The notes below the pieces were generated by a model that searched no databases, was not told the origin of the DNA, and saw only the letters and a program-made list of their open reading frames with translations. 64,000 bases of DNA from Phocoena phocoena. Lineage: Eukaryota; Chordata; Mammalia; Artiodactyla; Phocoenidae. Made by a program: the position numbers and the translations under genes. Where the stretch lies: NCBI RefSeq assembly GCF_963924675.1, contig NC_089219.1, positions 151,548,288 to 151,612,287 on the forward strand, written 5' to 3'. Positions within the stretch are counted from its first letter, which is position 1. The number at the start of each line of letters is the position of its first letter. Of the stretch, positions 1 through 11,260 are shown piece after piece.

Positions 1-625
1 TTCCACAGTCAGAGCCTAAATTATAAATAGCTGTTATTTTATAAATAAAAGAAGACAAGATGATTTTAAAAATCATGAAGCTGTAACTAGAATTGGAAGG
101 GAAAAGTGCTGTGTGGGTCATTTTCTTCCCAGGGCGACATTCTGAGGTTGAGTGGGAGAGGTGAGGGGATATAAAAGGAATGTTCATTTGCAACACAACC
201 TCAACTGATATTCTAGAGTGTGTATTTAATCACTCCATAAAAACCAGACAGAGAATGATCGGGGAGGAGTGAGAGAAAACGTCCGTCATAACCGGACTCT
301 GGGCAGGCCCAGTCACTGTCAGTGGTAGAGAAGGGACAGAGAGATCATCGGGCTGTAGGTGTGGGCTTGTCTTCCTAGCTTTGTCTCTGGGTGACCTTGG
401 GCACCAGTCTGGGCTTCAGCTTCTCATGCCATAGCATATGAAAAATCTCCCTGCCTCTTGGAGAAGCAGAGACACTTAACTTCACTGCAATTTACTTCCA
501 TTTTTACTGCAACTCCTGAGCACCAACAACGTGCCCAGAAAAATGCTCATTAGCTGGTGGCGGTAGGATATAAAGAAGGGGAAGCAATAAGAAGGGTAAG
601 TCCAGTCCTTGCCCTAACGTCTTTT

Positions 626-932
626 TTTTTAACTTCTTTTTCTTTTCTTTCTTTCTTTCTTTTTTTAAATTTATTTTTGGCTGCATTGGGTCTTCATTGC
701 TGGGTGTGGGTTTCTCTAGTTGTGGCGAGCGGGGGATACTCTTCGTTGCGGTGCGCGGGCTTCTCATTGCCATGTCTTCTCTTGTTGCGGAGCACGGGCT
801 CTAGGCACACTGGCTTCAGTAGTTGTGGCGCACAGGCTTAGTTGCTCCGCAGCACGTGGGGCACGGGGCTCGAACCCGTGTCCCCTGCATTGGCAGGTGG
901 ATTCTTAACCACTGGGCCACCAGGGAAGCCCA
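626..932 (-). repeat. CHR-type tRNA-derived SINE with TTTC-rich tail
   Basis: Read on the minus strand this is a cetartiodactyl CHR SINE: it starts GGGCTTCCCTGGTGGCCCAG, has the B-box-like GGTTCGAGCCC, and ends in an A-rich tail seen here as T and TTTC runs (about 626-667). Imperfect target duplications flank it: CCCTAACGTCTTTT at 612-625 and CCCTAAGGTCTTTT at 933-946. Open frames on either strand here are SINE artefacts. Confidence 0.9.
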
Positions 933-2029
933 CCCTAAGGTCTTTTAAAGAACTTCAAAAGATGCAAAACCTTTGGGATTCCAAAGATGCCATCAAGGTA
1001 TTATTATAACATGTTAATTTCTAATGATTATTTATTTGTGTGTTACTAGAAGGACAATAATGATCAGCAGCTTGGCCAGCCTGGATTCTTCATCCACATC
1101 GTTCAGGATCTTCCCCGATCTGTTAGGCTTCTTGGTCGTGCACCAGATCAAGGACATCTATGCTCCACAGAACAGAACAGTTGTGGCCAGTTCGGGAGCC
1201 CCTCGCCCCAAAAGGCAGGAGGACCTTAGAGATCAGAGGCCAAGACCAGGGCCTGGACCCTCCCCCTGCTCTGCTCAAGTGCAGCAGCTCCAGGGAGACT
1301 GAGCGCGGGGGGCCAGAGGTGTCATCCGGGCTCCCCAGAGGGCAGGCTGCTTGGCTACCCCAGTTTCTACCCTGCAGTCTTAGGAAGCGAGCCTCACAAT
1401 ACCAGAGCAATGCCACTGGACAACAGAGGCTTTGTGAAAGAGAGCCGTGAGCCCCTGGGGCCTGCTTGCCACTCCTGAGGCCAGGACAGCAAGGGCCAAA
1501 GAGACAGGGGACAGTGATGGTTCCTTGAATCCCAGTAAGCTAGACTTTCCAGAACCTGCAGGAGACAATGTGACACGGAACAGTCTCAGATCTCCCCCTG
1601 GCTGCCCTGGGTTCAAGGAAAGGGGCGGAAAGATTCTTTCTCCATGAGAAAAACCTTGGCTCCCTTAAAGTGAAATAATGGTTAGAAAGTATCAGGCACA
1701 GCAAATATCAATATATGGTCATTCCCTCTTCCCCAGAATAATTGATTAGACTAAACTCAGTTGAACCGATTGTCTTTGGAAGTAACCCACAGGGCTGCCA
1801 GAGCATTCTCCAATGTAACATCCTCAAACTGTGATGGGCGTTTGCATTTGGGTAGAGCCGTATTCATTCAACCTGTACTGAGTGGTTCATGGTGCCAGGC
1901 CGAGAGCTAAAAGTCCTGACCCTGAGTTCAAGAAACCTGCAGTCCGGTGGGAGAGACAGACCAGCCGCACAATTCTTGTGCAGTGCCCTGAAGAGGGCAC
2001 TGCAGATGCCGTGGGAGTACTGAGCCGTG

Positions 2030-2215
2030 GCTGGATCCAAGTTCTGCCTTCCTAAGCTGTGTGACCTGAGGCAAGCTGCTGAACCTCTCTGAGGCTCAGT
2101 GTTCTTATCTATAAAGTGAAGCTAAAAAGACCCGTTTCACAAGGTTGTTAGAGGATTAAGTGAGTTAATATGATCAGATGTCTAACCTAGTATCTGGCCC
2201 AGAGTGGCAGCTTAT
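2030..2215 (+). repeat. MIR SINE
   Basis: Diverged MIR, recognised by the core 'gctgtgtgacctgaggcaag', then 'cctctctgaggctcag', 'tctataaagtg' and 'gttgttagaggattaag' in the usual order. Intronic in RAB7B. Confidence 0.8.
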
Positions 2216-2561
2216 CAACTGTTCCAAAGACTCTACCCTGGGGAAGAAGGGTTAACAGGGACCTGAGTCTCTGCCCAGCAGCATGGGCCTGGTCAGCCAG
2301 CTCAGGAGAAGGAAGTCCTCCCTCCCTGGCTAGTGTCTGTTATGTCCACCTCCCTTTGAAGGGACTGAGGAAGGAGTCAATGGCAGGAAGAAGCTCCTAG
2401 TGTAGGCCTTAAGAAGATGGCATAGTGCAGAGGGCTCTAATTCTTCCAAGCCTGTATTCAAACCCTGCTCAGCCCCACACACTCCAGTCCTCGGACTCCT
2501 CATGTGTAAAATGGAGCTAACAATAGCTACTTCATTGGTTTATGTTAAAAAATAACACGTG

Positions 2562-2862
2562 GGGCTTCCCTGGTGGCGCAGTGGTTAAGAATCTGCCTGC
2601 CAATGCAGGGGACACGGGTTCGAGCCCTGGTCCAGGAAGATCCCACATGCCGCGGAGCAACTAAGCCCATGAGCCCGCGAGCCACAACTACTGAAGCCCA
2701 TGTGCCTAGAGCCCGCCCTCCACAACGAGAGAAGCCACCGCAGTGAGAAGCCCGCACACCGCAACGAAGAGTAGCCCCCATTCGCTGCAACTAGAGAGAA
2801 GCCTGCGCGCAGCAATGAAGACCCAACGCAGCCAAAAATAAATTAACTAATTAATTTTAAAA
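2562..2862 (+). repeat. CHR-type SINE
   Basis: A sense CHR SINE starting GGGCTTCCCTGGTGGCGCAG, with the B box GGGTTCGAGCCCTGG and an A/T-rich tail. The flanks share AATAACAC, a probable target duplication. It lies 157 bases before the RAB7B penultimate exon. Confidence 0.9.
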
Positions 2863-3018
2863 ATAATAATAACACCTGTAAACTTACAGACACGTGGAAG
2901 GTTCTCAATAAATGAGAGTGGTGGTAGGGAAGGTGGGGCTGTGATGATGGTGATAATCGTGGTGGGGATGGTGGAGATGGGGACACAGGAACAGTGATCA
3001 TTTCTTCCCCTCGTGCAG

Positions 3019-3144
3019 GTGCCACAGGAGGTAGCCCAAGACTGGTGTAAAGAGAAGGGTATTCCCTATTTTGAAGTCAGTGCCAAGAATGACATCAATG
3101 TGGTACAAGCCTTCGAGATGCTGGCCAGTCGGGCTCTGTCAAGG
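3019..3144 (+). CDS. RAB7B: RAB7B penultimate coding exon (GTPase domain, G5 region)
   Basis: RAB7B is a small Rab GTPase of late endosomes and the trans-Golgi that controls endosome-to-Golgi transport and Toll-like receptor trafficking. This 126-base exon encodes exactly 42 codons in phase 0, from VPQEVAQDW to MLASRALSR. It carries the G5 guanine-contact motif EVSAK followed by NDINVVQAFEML, which is diagnostic of RAB7B rather than RAB7A. The acceptor is CAG ending at 3018 and the donor is AGG/gtgagt. By comparison with the 199-residue human protein it covers about residues 133-174. Differences from the human sequence as I recall it are conservative (DWCKEKG for GWCREKD). No stop or frameshift is present. 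Earlier exons lie left of the window. Confidence 0.95.
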
Positions 3145-4904
3145 GTGAGTGGCACCTGCCAGCTGCCCCCTAGGATGGGGCAACTCAGGAGCGTCCGGAA
3201 AAGTATATATTGGGAGGGACGAGGGTGGGACAGGATTGCTCATCATCTTCATTAATCAGTTGTTGAATGGGCTCAACATTCCAATTCTGGAACCACAGAA
3301 TACCAGAGGCATAAAGCTTCCTTAGAATCCATCATCGGTGGTCCCTCAATCCGGCTGATTATCATTTGTGGAGTTTCTAAAAAATACAGTTCGATACCTC
3401 ACCCCTGGAGACTCTAATTTAGTAAGAGTTTGAGAAGTAATGCTCTAGTTCAGTCCTCACTGACGGGAGAGAAGCCCCAAGGTGCCAAGTATTGGTCCAA
3501 GTGGAATAATGAAGCCTGCGGGAGTTGCTGACATCCTCCAATCAAAATGATGGATAGATGTAGACCACTTGGTGTAGTCTCTCAACAAGCACGTGTTGAG
3601 TATGTCACGTGTGTCAGGTCCCGTCCAGGGCTCCGAGGTCCCTTGCTCTCATAAGGGAGACAGATCGGTACAGGAGTGGCAGCAGTGCAGGCACTGCATG
3701 GTGGGCAAGGACTGGTGATGGGGCCCCAGAGGAGGGACACACAGCCCACACTGCAGGGGAGAGAAGGGGGAGAGAGAAGAGGAAGATCAGAGGTCACCTG
3801 GCAGTATTAGCAGGGTTTTAATGCCATTCTGATATAGAGTTCAGAAACTCTGAAGAGGGTCCGTGAGAGATTTGCACAGGGAGGGGCTCAGCATGTTTCA
3901 TTATTCTGCCATATGCAATCGAGGTGGGCTTCTTAGAAATGGGGAGATCATCACGGCAGTGATTCTGAACTGAGGAAAGGAGCGAATGAGGATGGGCAGT
4001 CGGAGGGCTCCCCTCTGTGGAAGGGCCTGCTGTCACTGGTCTGCCTGGCCCTGCCCTGTGGGTTGTCCACAACGGGGAGGGACAGCAGCCACCCGTAGCA
4101 GCTGCCCAGGGAGAGGGCTCGAGCTTGCCACCCTTACACCCCGTTGCCTTCATCTCAGAGTTTGCCCCCGTGTGCTATTATTCATGCTTCCCCTCCTGGC
4201 CCCCAGCCCTCACTGTGTCACGTTAAAAGGAAGAAGAGGGGTGTCTGTCTCTAGCACATGGTCAAGAGGCGCTGCTCTATCGCACAGTCAGTGATGCAAA
4301 TGTGCCTGCTTACGCCGTTCCCTGGAAGGTGAGGGATGCCGTTTGACCTCATAGGGTGATACGTGATCGCTGATCCTCCACAAGCACAGTGCAATGATTG
4401 CCAACTGCTTAGTCACAGGGAAGCTCCCTCAGCCCACAGCCAGTGTCTGTGTGCAGTTAGCATCTGTCCTTTCTGGAGAAGGAGTGTCCTTCATTCTTGA
4501 AACTATGTCCTTCCTGCTGTGTCACTTTTATGACACAGTGATGTGAGTGGATGGTAGTTTGTCTGCTTGTTTTTCTTTTCCATTGTCCTTACTTGGCAAA
4601 ACAATGGATTGGCGACCCCATGTCAGTCCCTCACAATGATGGGGGAAATTTACCGATGAGAAGTTTGGCGGTCACGGGTGTGATACCCGCAGTCAGACTG
4701 ACCTGGGTTTGACCCCGCCCTCATGCTTTCAAGTGGACCCCTGGGCAAGACATATGACTTCTCTGAGCCTCGATTTCCTCATAAGATGGAAATAATTCCA
4801 TCCCATAAACGTTCTTGAGTTGCCAGGCTAGGGCTGGAGATGTGGACCTCAGTGGCCCCACGGTCAGGTAAAGGAGTAAGGCATCCAAAACCGGAGGTCA
4901 TGCA

Positions 4905-5105
4905 GAGAGAACAGTCTTGCGGTTGCCAAGGGGGAGGGGGGAGGGGAGGGAAGGATTGGGAGTTTGGGATTAGCAGATGCAAACTCGTATATATAGAATG
5001 GAGAAACACCAAGGTCCTATTGTATGGCACAGGGAACTATATTCAATATCCTGTAATAGGCCATAATGGAAAAGACAAAAAATATAGATTTACAAAAGAA
5101 AAAAG
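4905..5105 (+). repeat. L1 3' UTR fragment
   Basis: The typical 3' UTR of artiodactyl and cetacean L1: 'ggttgccaagggggagg', then 'attgggagtttgggattagc', then 'ctatattcaatatcctgtaa'. It is 5'-truncated and lacks the poly(A) end. Confidence 0.85.
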
Positions 5106-5914
5106 AAAACAGATAGACTGCCATGGAGTGAGGTAAGTGCCATGGGCTGGGGCGGGGAGGTGACACGGCCAAGGCATCAAGGTGACTCAGAGGTGCTGGT
5201 GGCAAGGGCGGGCAAGGATGCCTGCCCAGAGAGGTGACATGCGAGTTGGAGGTTGAAAGGTCATATGCAGTTTGCGTGGGGGACATGGTAGGCCGTTGAA
5301 AGCACAAGCAAGAGCCGCAGAAGGGCGGAGAGAAGGGTGTGGCAGAGGCCCAGGCGTGAGTCCACAGGGCTCACGTGAGGGACCACTGTGGGCTCCGTCT
5401 GTAAGAGGAAGAACCGTGGCATGGAGGGAAGTGGGGCCGCTGGGCCGAGGTGAGCGATGGGGCTCTCAAGGCCAACAGCACCAGACAATGAAGGCCTGGT
5501 GAGCCCCAACCAGACCTTGGACTTCATACTGTAGGCCCATGACCTCTAGACCCGCTACCACACTCCCAGGGCACACAGGGGCCCAGTATGGACCTGGAGG
5601 CCAGCAGGGCGCATCTTCCAGCAATGTCTCTATTATTCAGAAATCTGGAAGGGAAACATTTCACCCTAAAATAAACATAACTACTGGAGCACTGAATGTA
5701 AAAACTCACATGGATTTTTAAGGTGAAACTGGAGTTTCCAAATCTATACTTTAAAATCAAACAGGAGTTTTCAAGGACATTTCCTACAAGTACCTCTCCC
5801 CTCCTTCCTAGGGAGGTCATGTGCTCATTCACCCCAGCCCAGAGTATTTGGAGAGGAAGACGTGAGACGTGCTGCTAGAATAAGGAGGGAGCCGCAGCCT
5901 GGGGTGGGAAGAGT

Positions 5915-6115
5915 TGGGCTCTTAAGCCGGGTGGGTCTGGCTTATTTCCTGGCTCTACCTCTTACTCACTGTGTCCCTGACAAGTCATACAGCCTCCCCT
6001 AAGCCATCACTTCCTTCCCTTTAAAGTACAAGTGATAGTATCTTCCTCATGGGGTAGTTACCAGGGCTAAATAAAATAATCTGGGAGCACAGAGAAGGCA
6101 TTAAATAAAAGGTAA
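5915..6115 (+). repeat. MIR SINE
   Basis: A diverged MIR: a '...ctctacctcttactcactgtg' core, then 'aagccatcacttccttccc', 'tagttaccagggctaaataa' and a trailing 'aggcattaaataaa'. Confidence 0.7.
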
Positions 6116-7884
6116 CTATGTTTAAATGAAAGCCATGGCTAAGGGCTTTCAGCAGGGAAGTTTCATGCTTCAGGGAGGATGCGCTTGATGGGTGATTCAG
6201 AAAGGTCCAGGCAAGAGAGGATGAAGACGGCAAGGACGGGGTAGATTAAAGAGACTTTGGAGGGAGCACCATCAGGGGTTGATGATGATCAAATGTAGGA
6301 GAGAAGGAATCAGGAGCTGTTGAGGTTGATACCGAGGTTTCTAGCTTGGCAAATGGAGGGATGATTGATTAGTGATGCTATAGACCAAGATAGAAAAGAG
6401 AGGGGAAAGCAGAAGTGTCACAAGAGGAGGAGGCAATGGAGCACATGGCATTTGGGGTTCCTTGAGGTTCCTTGGAATGTCTGAGTTCTGCAGTGAACTC
6501 TGGATGGAAAGAGCAGCTTACAGGTAGAGCGCCAGAAGAGGTACTCGGTTTACATTTTGAAAGGAGAGAAGGTAGCTAGTTACTTTAGTTTCCCAATCTG
6601 GCCACTTTCAGGATTAGGGTATTTAGTTATTCCAAAATATGACTAAGAATGCCCTCATAATCAAAGAAGGGACACCCACCTGCTTTGGGGGATTTGGGAT
6701 GAAGGGATTTTGCTCTTTCCAATTTGGCAATACCATCCCTGCTGGGGCCCAGCGTGAGCTGCAGCACGGAGGCCGGTTCCTTTCGGATTAATTAGAGAAA
6801 GACAAACTTGCCACATCCGGGAGGGAAGCAGGCTGACAGGCAGGTCAGCTTAGTGAAATTATAGGACTTTTATGAGGTCCTCAGGATGTAGGATCTAAAG
6901 TCAGGGCTATGAGGTGACCAGGCTTGGAGGGGCAGACTCCCACAGTCACATCCCCACTGAAATGATGCATTAGGATACTATGGTGTTACTTTACAGTTAG
7001 ACATGCACATACTTGCTAAGATGACTGGGGTCTGGAGAAGAGAATTACACAGGAAATCTAATAATGGACTGCCAGTGACTTGGAAGGTTTGCAGGAAACC
7101 TGAGGAGGGAGATGATGCCATTATCGAGTGAGATGATGTCGTAAATGGGAAGAGCTCGGGGCTGACTTGGACCTGGGGAGGATGTGACTCTTATTGGGTG
7201 AAGAGAGCTGGCATGAAGACCTCAGGCTTAGACTCTCCCTCCCAAAGGCTGGCATCGAGGGCAAGGCACAGGTTCTGTTCATGATCCCAGCTGGGCCTTC
7301 TGTGGACGTGAGGGTGAGGCATACTCAGGGGTGATGAATCAACAGGCCCTGCCCGCTGGGTCCAAAAGACCCAGCTAGGAAAGTTCCTGATCCCAGGCAA
7401 GGTCTCTTTGATGTTTATGGTGAGGGGGGACCAGGAAAGCACAAAAAATAAGAGAATCTTTTCAAAAGCCTGTCTTTCTGGGAGAAGTGAATCAGTCAGC
7501 TTAAAAAGGGACTTAAACAGCAATGCTCTACTCCCCCTCGTCTCTCTCTGTGAGGCTCAGAGTGTCAGTGGAGTGAGTGGGCCCTGCCGATGGGGCCAGC
7601 TGGAGGACTGGATGGTGTCGCAGGCGGTGCAGCCCCGAGCCCGCACAGCAGACCTGGGCAGTGCTGGGGGAAGGAGCCTCAGGCACCTCAGGGGAGGACT
7701 CTGCTCTTTCAGGGCAAGGGGCTGGGGAAGGCCTGTGGTGCGCTGGGCCGGCTCTGCCAGCAGTGGGCTAGGATCCTCCCCAGCGGAGGGGAAGATGGAA
7801 CTGGGGTGTGGAGACATCCCCAGAGGGACAGGCTTTCATTGGGAGACACTGCCCCCCACTCCCCAACACTAATCTTTCCTAATG

Positions 7885-7925
<41 letters not shown>
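7885..7925. repeat. Poly(A) plus (TA)n microsatellite
   Basis: A run of 15 A (7885-7899) followed by about 12 TA units. It may be the tail of an old retroposon, but no body is recognisable upstream. Confidence 0.9.
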
Positions 7926-7930
<5 letters not shown>

Positions 7931-8074
7931 AATAAAATTCTAATAGCTCCAAAGAATTTGCTGAGGGCTACTCAAAGCCCATCATCCCGGCTGACTAAAG
8001 GTAGCTGGTGCTCTGCTGGCCCGGACACCCTACCAGGGAGCGGGTGAGAAATGGGGGCTCTTCAAGAAGCAAAG

Positions 8075-8273
8075 GGCTTCCCTGGTCGCGCAGTGGTTGA
8101 GAGTCCGCCTGCCAATGCAGGGGACGCAGGTTCGTGCCCTGGTCCGGGAAGATCCCACGTGTCACGGAGTGGCTGGGCCCGTGAGCCATGACCGCTGAGC
8201 CTGCGCGTCCTTTGCCTGTGCTCCACAATGGGAGAGGTCACAACAGTGAGAGGCCCGCGTACAGCAAAAAAAA
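8075..8273 (+). repeat. CHR-type SINE
   Basis: A young CHR SINE: GGCTTCCCTGGTCGCGCAG start, the internal block 'ccgtgagccatgaccgctg' and an A-run tail. The flanks AAGAAGCAAAG and AAGAAGAAAAC look like a slightly diverged target duplication. Confidence 0.9.
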
Positions 8274-9383
8274 AAAGAAGAAAACAGTGGGAAGAAGGGC
8301 TGGGTCCCAGGCCCGGTGCCCTGAGCTCTGTGCTGTCAGGCTAACCTACTGCTTGCTGTCTGGCGGTGGCAGCGAGTGATGGGGCATCATGGGACCTTCT
8401 CATGTGTCTTGGGGGTTGACCATCATGAGGGTGCCGCAGGCAGGTCTGACACAGCCTCCTGGGGTCCAGAGTCACCAGCACTAAGGGTTTGGTTGACATT
8501 CACCAGCTGGGCACCATAGCCAGAGCCCAGGAGCCATGGAGGAGAAAAAAAATCAGTGAAGGCACAACCGCTCTTCTGGAAATTGTCCCCTCAGAGGGGC
8601 ACTTGAGACAGACAGCCCCACAGGGGGCTCTGTCCAGCCCAGGTCCACACCAGCGTGTCCACTTACCCACTCACCCTCACACACACACCACCGGCTGCGG
8701 GGAGAACATGAATGCTGGGAGCTCGGAGACTGGGGGGAGGCTTGGCCAAGGAAAGAGATGTGATCCCTCGAAGAAGAGACCCTTCAGTGTGTAGAACCCA
8801 TCTCCTTGAGGAAGGATGCCCTCACCCTTGAACCAAGCTGGGTGGGTCATAGGTGAGGAGTGGCCAGCTGGGTGGGGAGAGGCTTGTTAGACTGAGAAGG
8901 GGCTTTCTCTGGACCTCGTTGGGACAGGAGACTTTGGGAGGGTGGGCAAAGAAGCAAAAAGCCCCAGTAGAAACATTGAGTCTATTTTAGGGAGGGATCC
9001 CTGGACATGGGAAGTTCAGAGGATGGTGGGAGGTTGAGAGGTGGGCACGGTGAGAGAAGGTTGGGGTGTGGGGACGTTTGCAGGGAGAGGTTTCCTGCAG
9101 AAATGAGGAGTGGGCCGTCATCATCTCTGCCTGAGGGCAAACGTCACCTCAGTTGTCCCCTCTGGAGAATGGCAAGTTACGGGACCTGGTTGGAGGTCAG
9201 GAGACCTGGGCCTCTAACGCAGCCGCCCACCTGCTCTGGGCTCCTGGGAAGGAGCTGGAGGAGGAGGTGAGGAAGGAGGGGGCGGGGAAGACTTCCTCCC
9301 CCCCGGGGCCTCAGTTTCCCAGCTGCACAAGGTGGGGGAACAGAAAGCCCGACCACCATCGGCCATTAAGAAATAGAGGGCAG

Positions 9384-9590
9384 GGCTTCCCTGGTGGCGC
9401 AGTGGTTGAGAGTCCGCCTGCCGATGCAGGGGACACGGGTTCGTGCCCCGGTCCGGGAAGATCCCACATGCCGCGGAGCGGCTGGGCCCGTGAGCCATGG
9501 CCGCTGAGCCTGCGCGTCCGGAGCCTGTGCTCCACAACGGGAGAGGCCACAACAGTGAGAGGCCCGCGTACCGCAAAAAAAAAAAAAAAA
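9384..9590 (+). repeat. Young CHR-type SINE with perfect target duplication
   Basis: A full-length CHR SINE with a pure A tail, flanked by the perfect 15-base duplication AGAAATAGAGGGCAG at 9369-9383 and 9591-9605. The perfect duplication and uninterrupted tail indicate a recent insertion. The right flank ends only 53 bases before the last RAB7B exon, just upstream of the likely branch point. Confidence 0.95.
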
Positions 9591-9658
9591 AGAAATAGAG
9601 GGCAGGTGGAGCTCTGCCTGCCAGAATGCGAACGCTGACTACTCTTTTCCTTCTCCAG

Positions 9659-9739
9659 TATCGAAGCGTCTTGGAGAATTACCTCACAGACTCCATCAAG
9701 CTCTCACCAGAAGACCAGTCCAAGAGCAGCTGCTGCTGA
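9659..9739 (+). CDS. RAB7B: RAB7B last coding exon (C-terminal tail, CC prenylation motif)
   Basis: Twenty-six codons plus TGA, in phase 0 with the previous exon. It encodes YRSVLENYLTDSIKL and a polar hypervariable tail ending SSCC. The final two cysteines are the double geranylgeranylation site that anchors Rab proteins to membrane. The acceptor is CTTCTCCAG ending at 9658. Human RAB7B, as I recall it, ends SPDQSRSRCC; here the tail reads SPEDQSKSSCC, one residue longer, so the full protein would be about 200 residues. The frame is intact. The hypervariable tail tolerates such changes, so function is probably kept. Confidence 0.95.
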   Translation, partial: YRSVLENYLTDSIKLSPEDQSKSSCC

Positions 9740-11260
9740 CCTTCCAGACTCCCGCTCTGCACACCCAGGGACAGAGCACGCGCAGGGCCTGGTCATCCTG
9801 GGCCCCCACCAGCCCCACTGCCCGCCCAAGCTCAGATGGCAATCCAGGCTCTGCGGCTAGAGCCCTGAATCCCTCACATCTGCACTGGACCCAGAACCAG
9901 AGGGCGGCCCTGCCTCAGGCTGAGTGTAGAGAGGCCGGGGCTGGGCCCTTGAGCCTGGATGAAACTCCGGATGTCACAGCCAGACCCCAGAAGAGTCACG
10001 ATTCCCTCGCGGACTCCAGCTTTCTTGCCACGCGCCCTTCCCAGCCACACCCCTGCTCTAGAACGCACGTCTCTGCAGACAGGCCGCCCTCTCTGGAGTC
10101 CTGTTATGTTCTCCTATGGACTGGCCTTCCTCAGCCCATCCACCACCACCGCCCTCAAGAGCCACAGCACAGCTTTGGACAAGGGTGCAACTCAGGCTCC
10201 CTCGTAACCGGGGCCAGGGAGTGAGGGTCTACCTCAACCCCTGGCAGCAGCTGTTCAGGCCTGGGACACCCCCTGTTTGTCCCCTCCAGAATGCAGGACT
10301 GAGGGAGTGCAAGGAAAACCCACCGGGGACTGGTGCATTTCTCCCTGCTGATGCTCAGGCAACTCCCATAACTCTCTTTGAGCTTCAGCTTATTCATCTG
10401 TCAAACGGGAGTCACATGTGCCCTGCCCGCATCAGTGTGGTTTTGAAGACCAGAACCTCTGCTTGAATCTCAGTTGCTCTTGTTGAGATACATTTACTAT
10501 TCTTTCAACAAGTATTTTTGAGTATCTACTACGTACGATGCACTGAGGTCCAGTGACAAATGTAACCAACCTTGCTCTCCTGGATCCGACATTCTGGCGA
10601 GGGAGAGAGTCAGTAAACACAGAATTTAAACAGGTATTTTCAAATAGCAGGTAAGCGCTTGAACAAAGTGAAACAAGGTAATGGGATAGAGAGGGACAGG
10701 GGGTGGGGTTGGGTGCTGTTTCAGACAAAGTAGTCCATGAAGGCTTCCCTGGGGAGGTGACATTGACTCAAAGGTTAGAGAATGAGAAAGGGGCTGCCAC
10801 CTGAACTCGACAAAGAACATTCTGAGGAGAGGTTGCAGCAAGGGCCAAGGCCCCAGGTCGAGGACAAACTTGTGTTCCAGGAACAGCGAAAGGATTAATT
10901 TACCTGAGGACTCAAAGCTGCTGTCCCAGAGAAAAGCAAAGGGGACCCCGCCCCCTGGATGACTCCTTGAGTGTCTGTCAACTGGCCACCAGAGGGCAGC
11001 AGTGATCCTTTCCTTCCTGCAAGAGCAGAAAGCGGAAGCTCCACGGGCCCATGAAGAGCTGCAGTTTTCCTGTGTAGATGCTCAAAGCTTATTCTCGGGC
11101 TCTGGGCATTTTCAACCCTTCGAGATTTGTGGGGCAGGAAAATCCCAGTTTCTTAAGCCTACAGAGAGACGAGCAAAAACTGCAGCATCGGTGATTCAGG
11201 CAAGAAATCGGCATCAGTGACAAATACTAGAAGAGGGGCCTGGAAAGCTCATGGAGTCTC
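9740..11260 (+). other. RAB7B: RAB7B 3' UTR and downstream DNA (3' end undetermined)
   Basis: Sequence following the RAB7B stop codon. About 9740-10490 is unique and could be 3' UTR. About 10500-10870 resembles an ancient L2-antisense-type repeat ('caacaagtatttttgagtat', 'aggcttccctggggaggtga'). I found no AATAAA near the stop; the first canonical one is at 11868-11873, and ATTAAA occurs at 12000-12005. The cleavage site therefore cannot be placed from sequence alone. Confidence 0.5.
10500..10870 (-). repeat. Ancient interspersed repeat (L2-antisense-like, family unassigned)
   Basis: One of several diverged copies in this window with the order 'caacaagtatt..gagtatctact', 'gagagagtcagtaaaca', 'tccatgaaggcttccctgg', 'gaggtgaca..tgactcaaag', 'gcaagggccaaggcccc'. 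Related stretches are at about 5130-5500, 6115-6400, 20740-21000, 21120-21380, 28740-29150, 47570-48060, 52815-53230 and 55010-55800. I cannot name the family without a repeat library. Confidence 0.55.

Larger units (their letters stand above)
1..3018 (+). other. RAB7B: RAB7B intron (partial, 5' end outside window)
   Basis: Intronic DNA before the penultimate RAB7B coding exon. It ends in a usable acceptor (pyrimidine-rich tract, then CAG at 3016-3018). It contains an antisense CHR SINE (about 660-932), a MIR (about 2030-2215), a sense CHR SINE (about 2562-2862) and a GATGGTG-type low-complexity patch (about 2918-2990). The exon expected just upstream, encoding the NKxD guanine-binding motif, is not present, so it lies left of the window. 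No other gene is visible. Confidence 0.85.
3145..9658 (+). other. RAB7B: RAB7B last intron
   Basis: A 6.5 kb GT-AG intron between the two RAB7B exons. It holds an L1 3' fragment (about 4905-5105), MIR pieces (about 4680-4800 and 5915-6115), ancient repeat-like stretches (about 3570-3830, 5130-5500 and 6115-6400), an A-run plus TA microsatellite (7885-7925) and two CHR SINEs (8075-8273 and 9384-9590). The acceptor region has a branch-point-like CTGAC near 9635 and the tract CTCTTTTCCTTCTCCAG. The stretches 6400-7880 and 8290-9180 hold nothing I recognise. Confidence 0.9.

Noticed and set aside
1024..1416. Possible retrocopy fragment near 1060-1200
   Set aside because: Overlapping frames on both strands looked peptide-like at first, but no frame could be matched to a protein I know and no poly(A) or target duplication is visible.
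4517..4538. Short hairpin CTGTGTCA / TGACACAG with 6-base loop
   Set aside because: An 8-base stem is expected by chance in a window of this size and has no supporting context.
9153..9638. Open frame before the last RAB7B exon
   Set aside because: Half of it is translated SINE and A tail. The same false frames recur at 8188-8379, 17194-17415 and 60504-60905.
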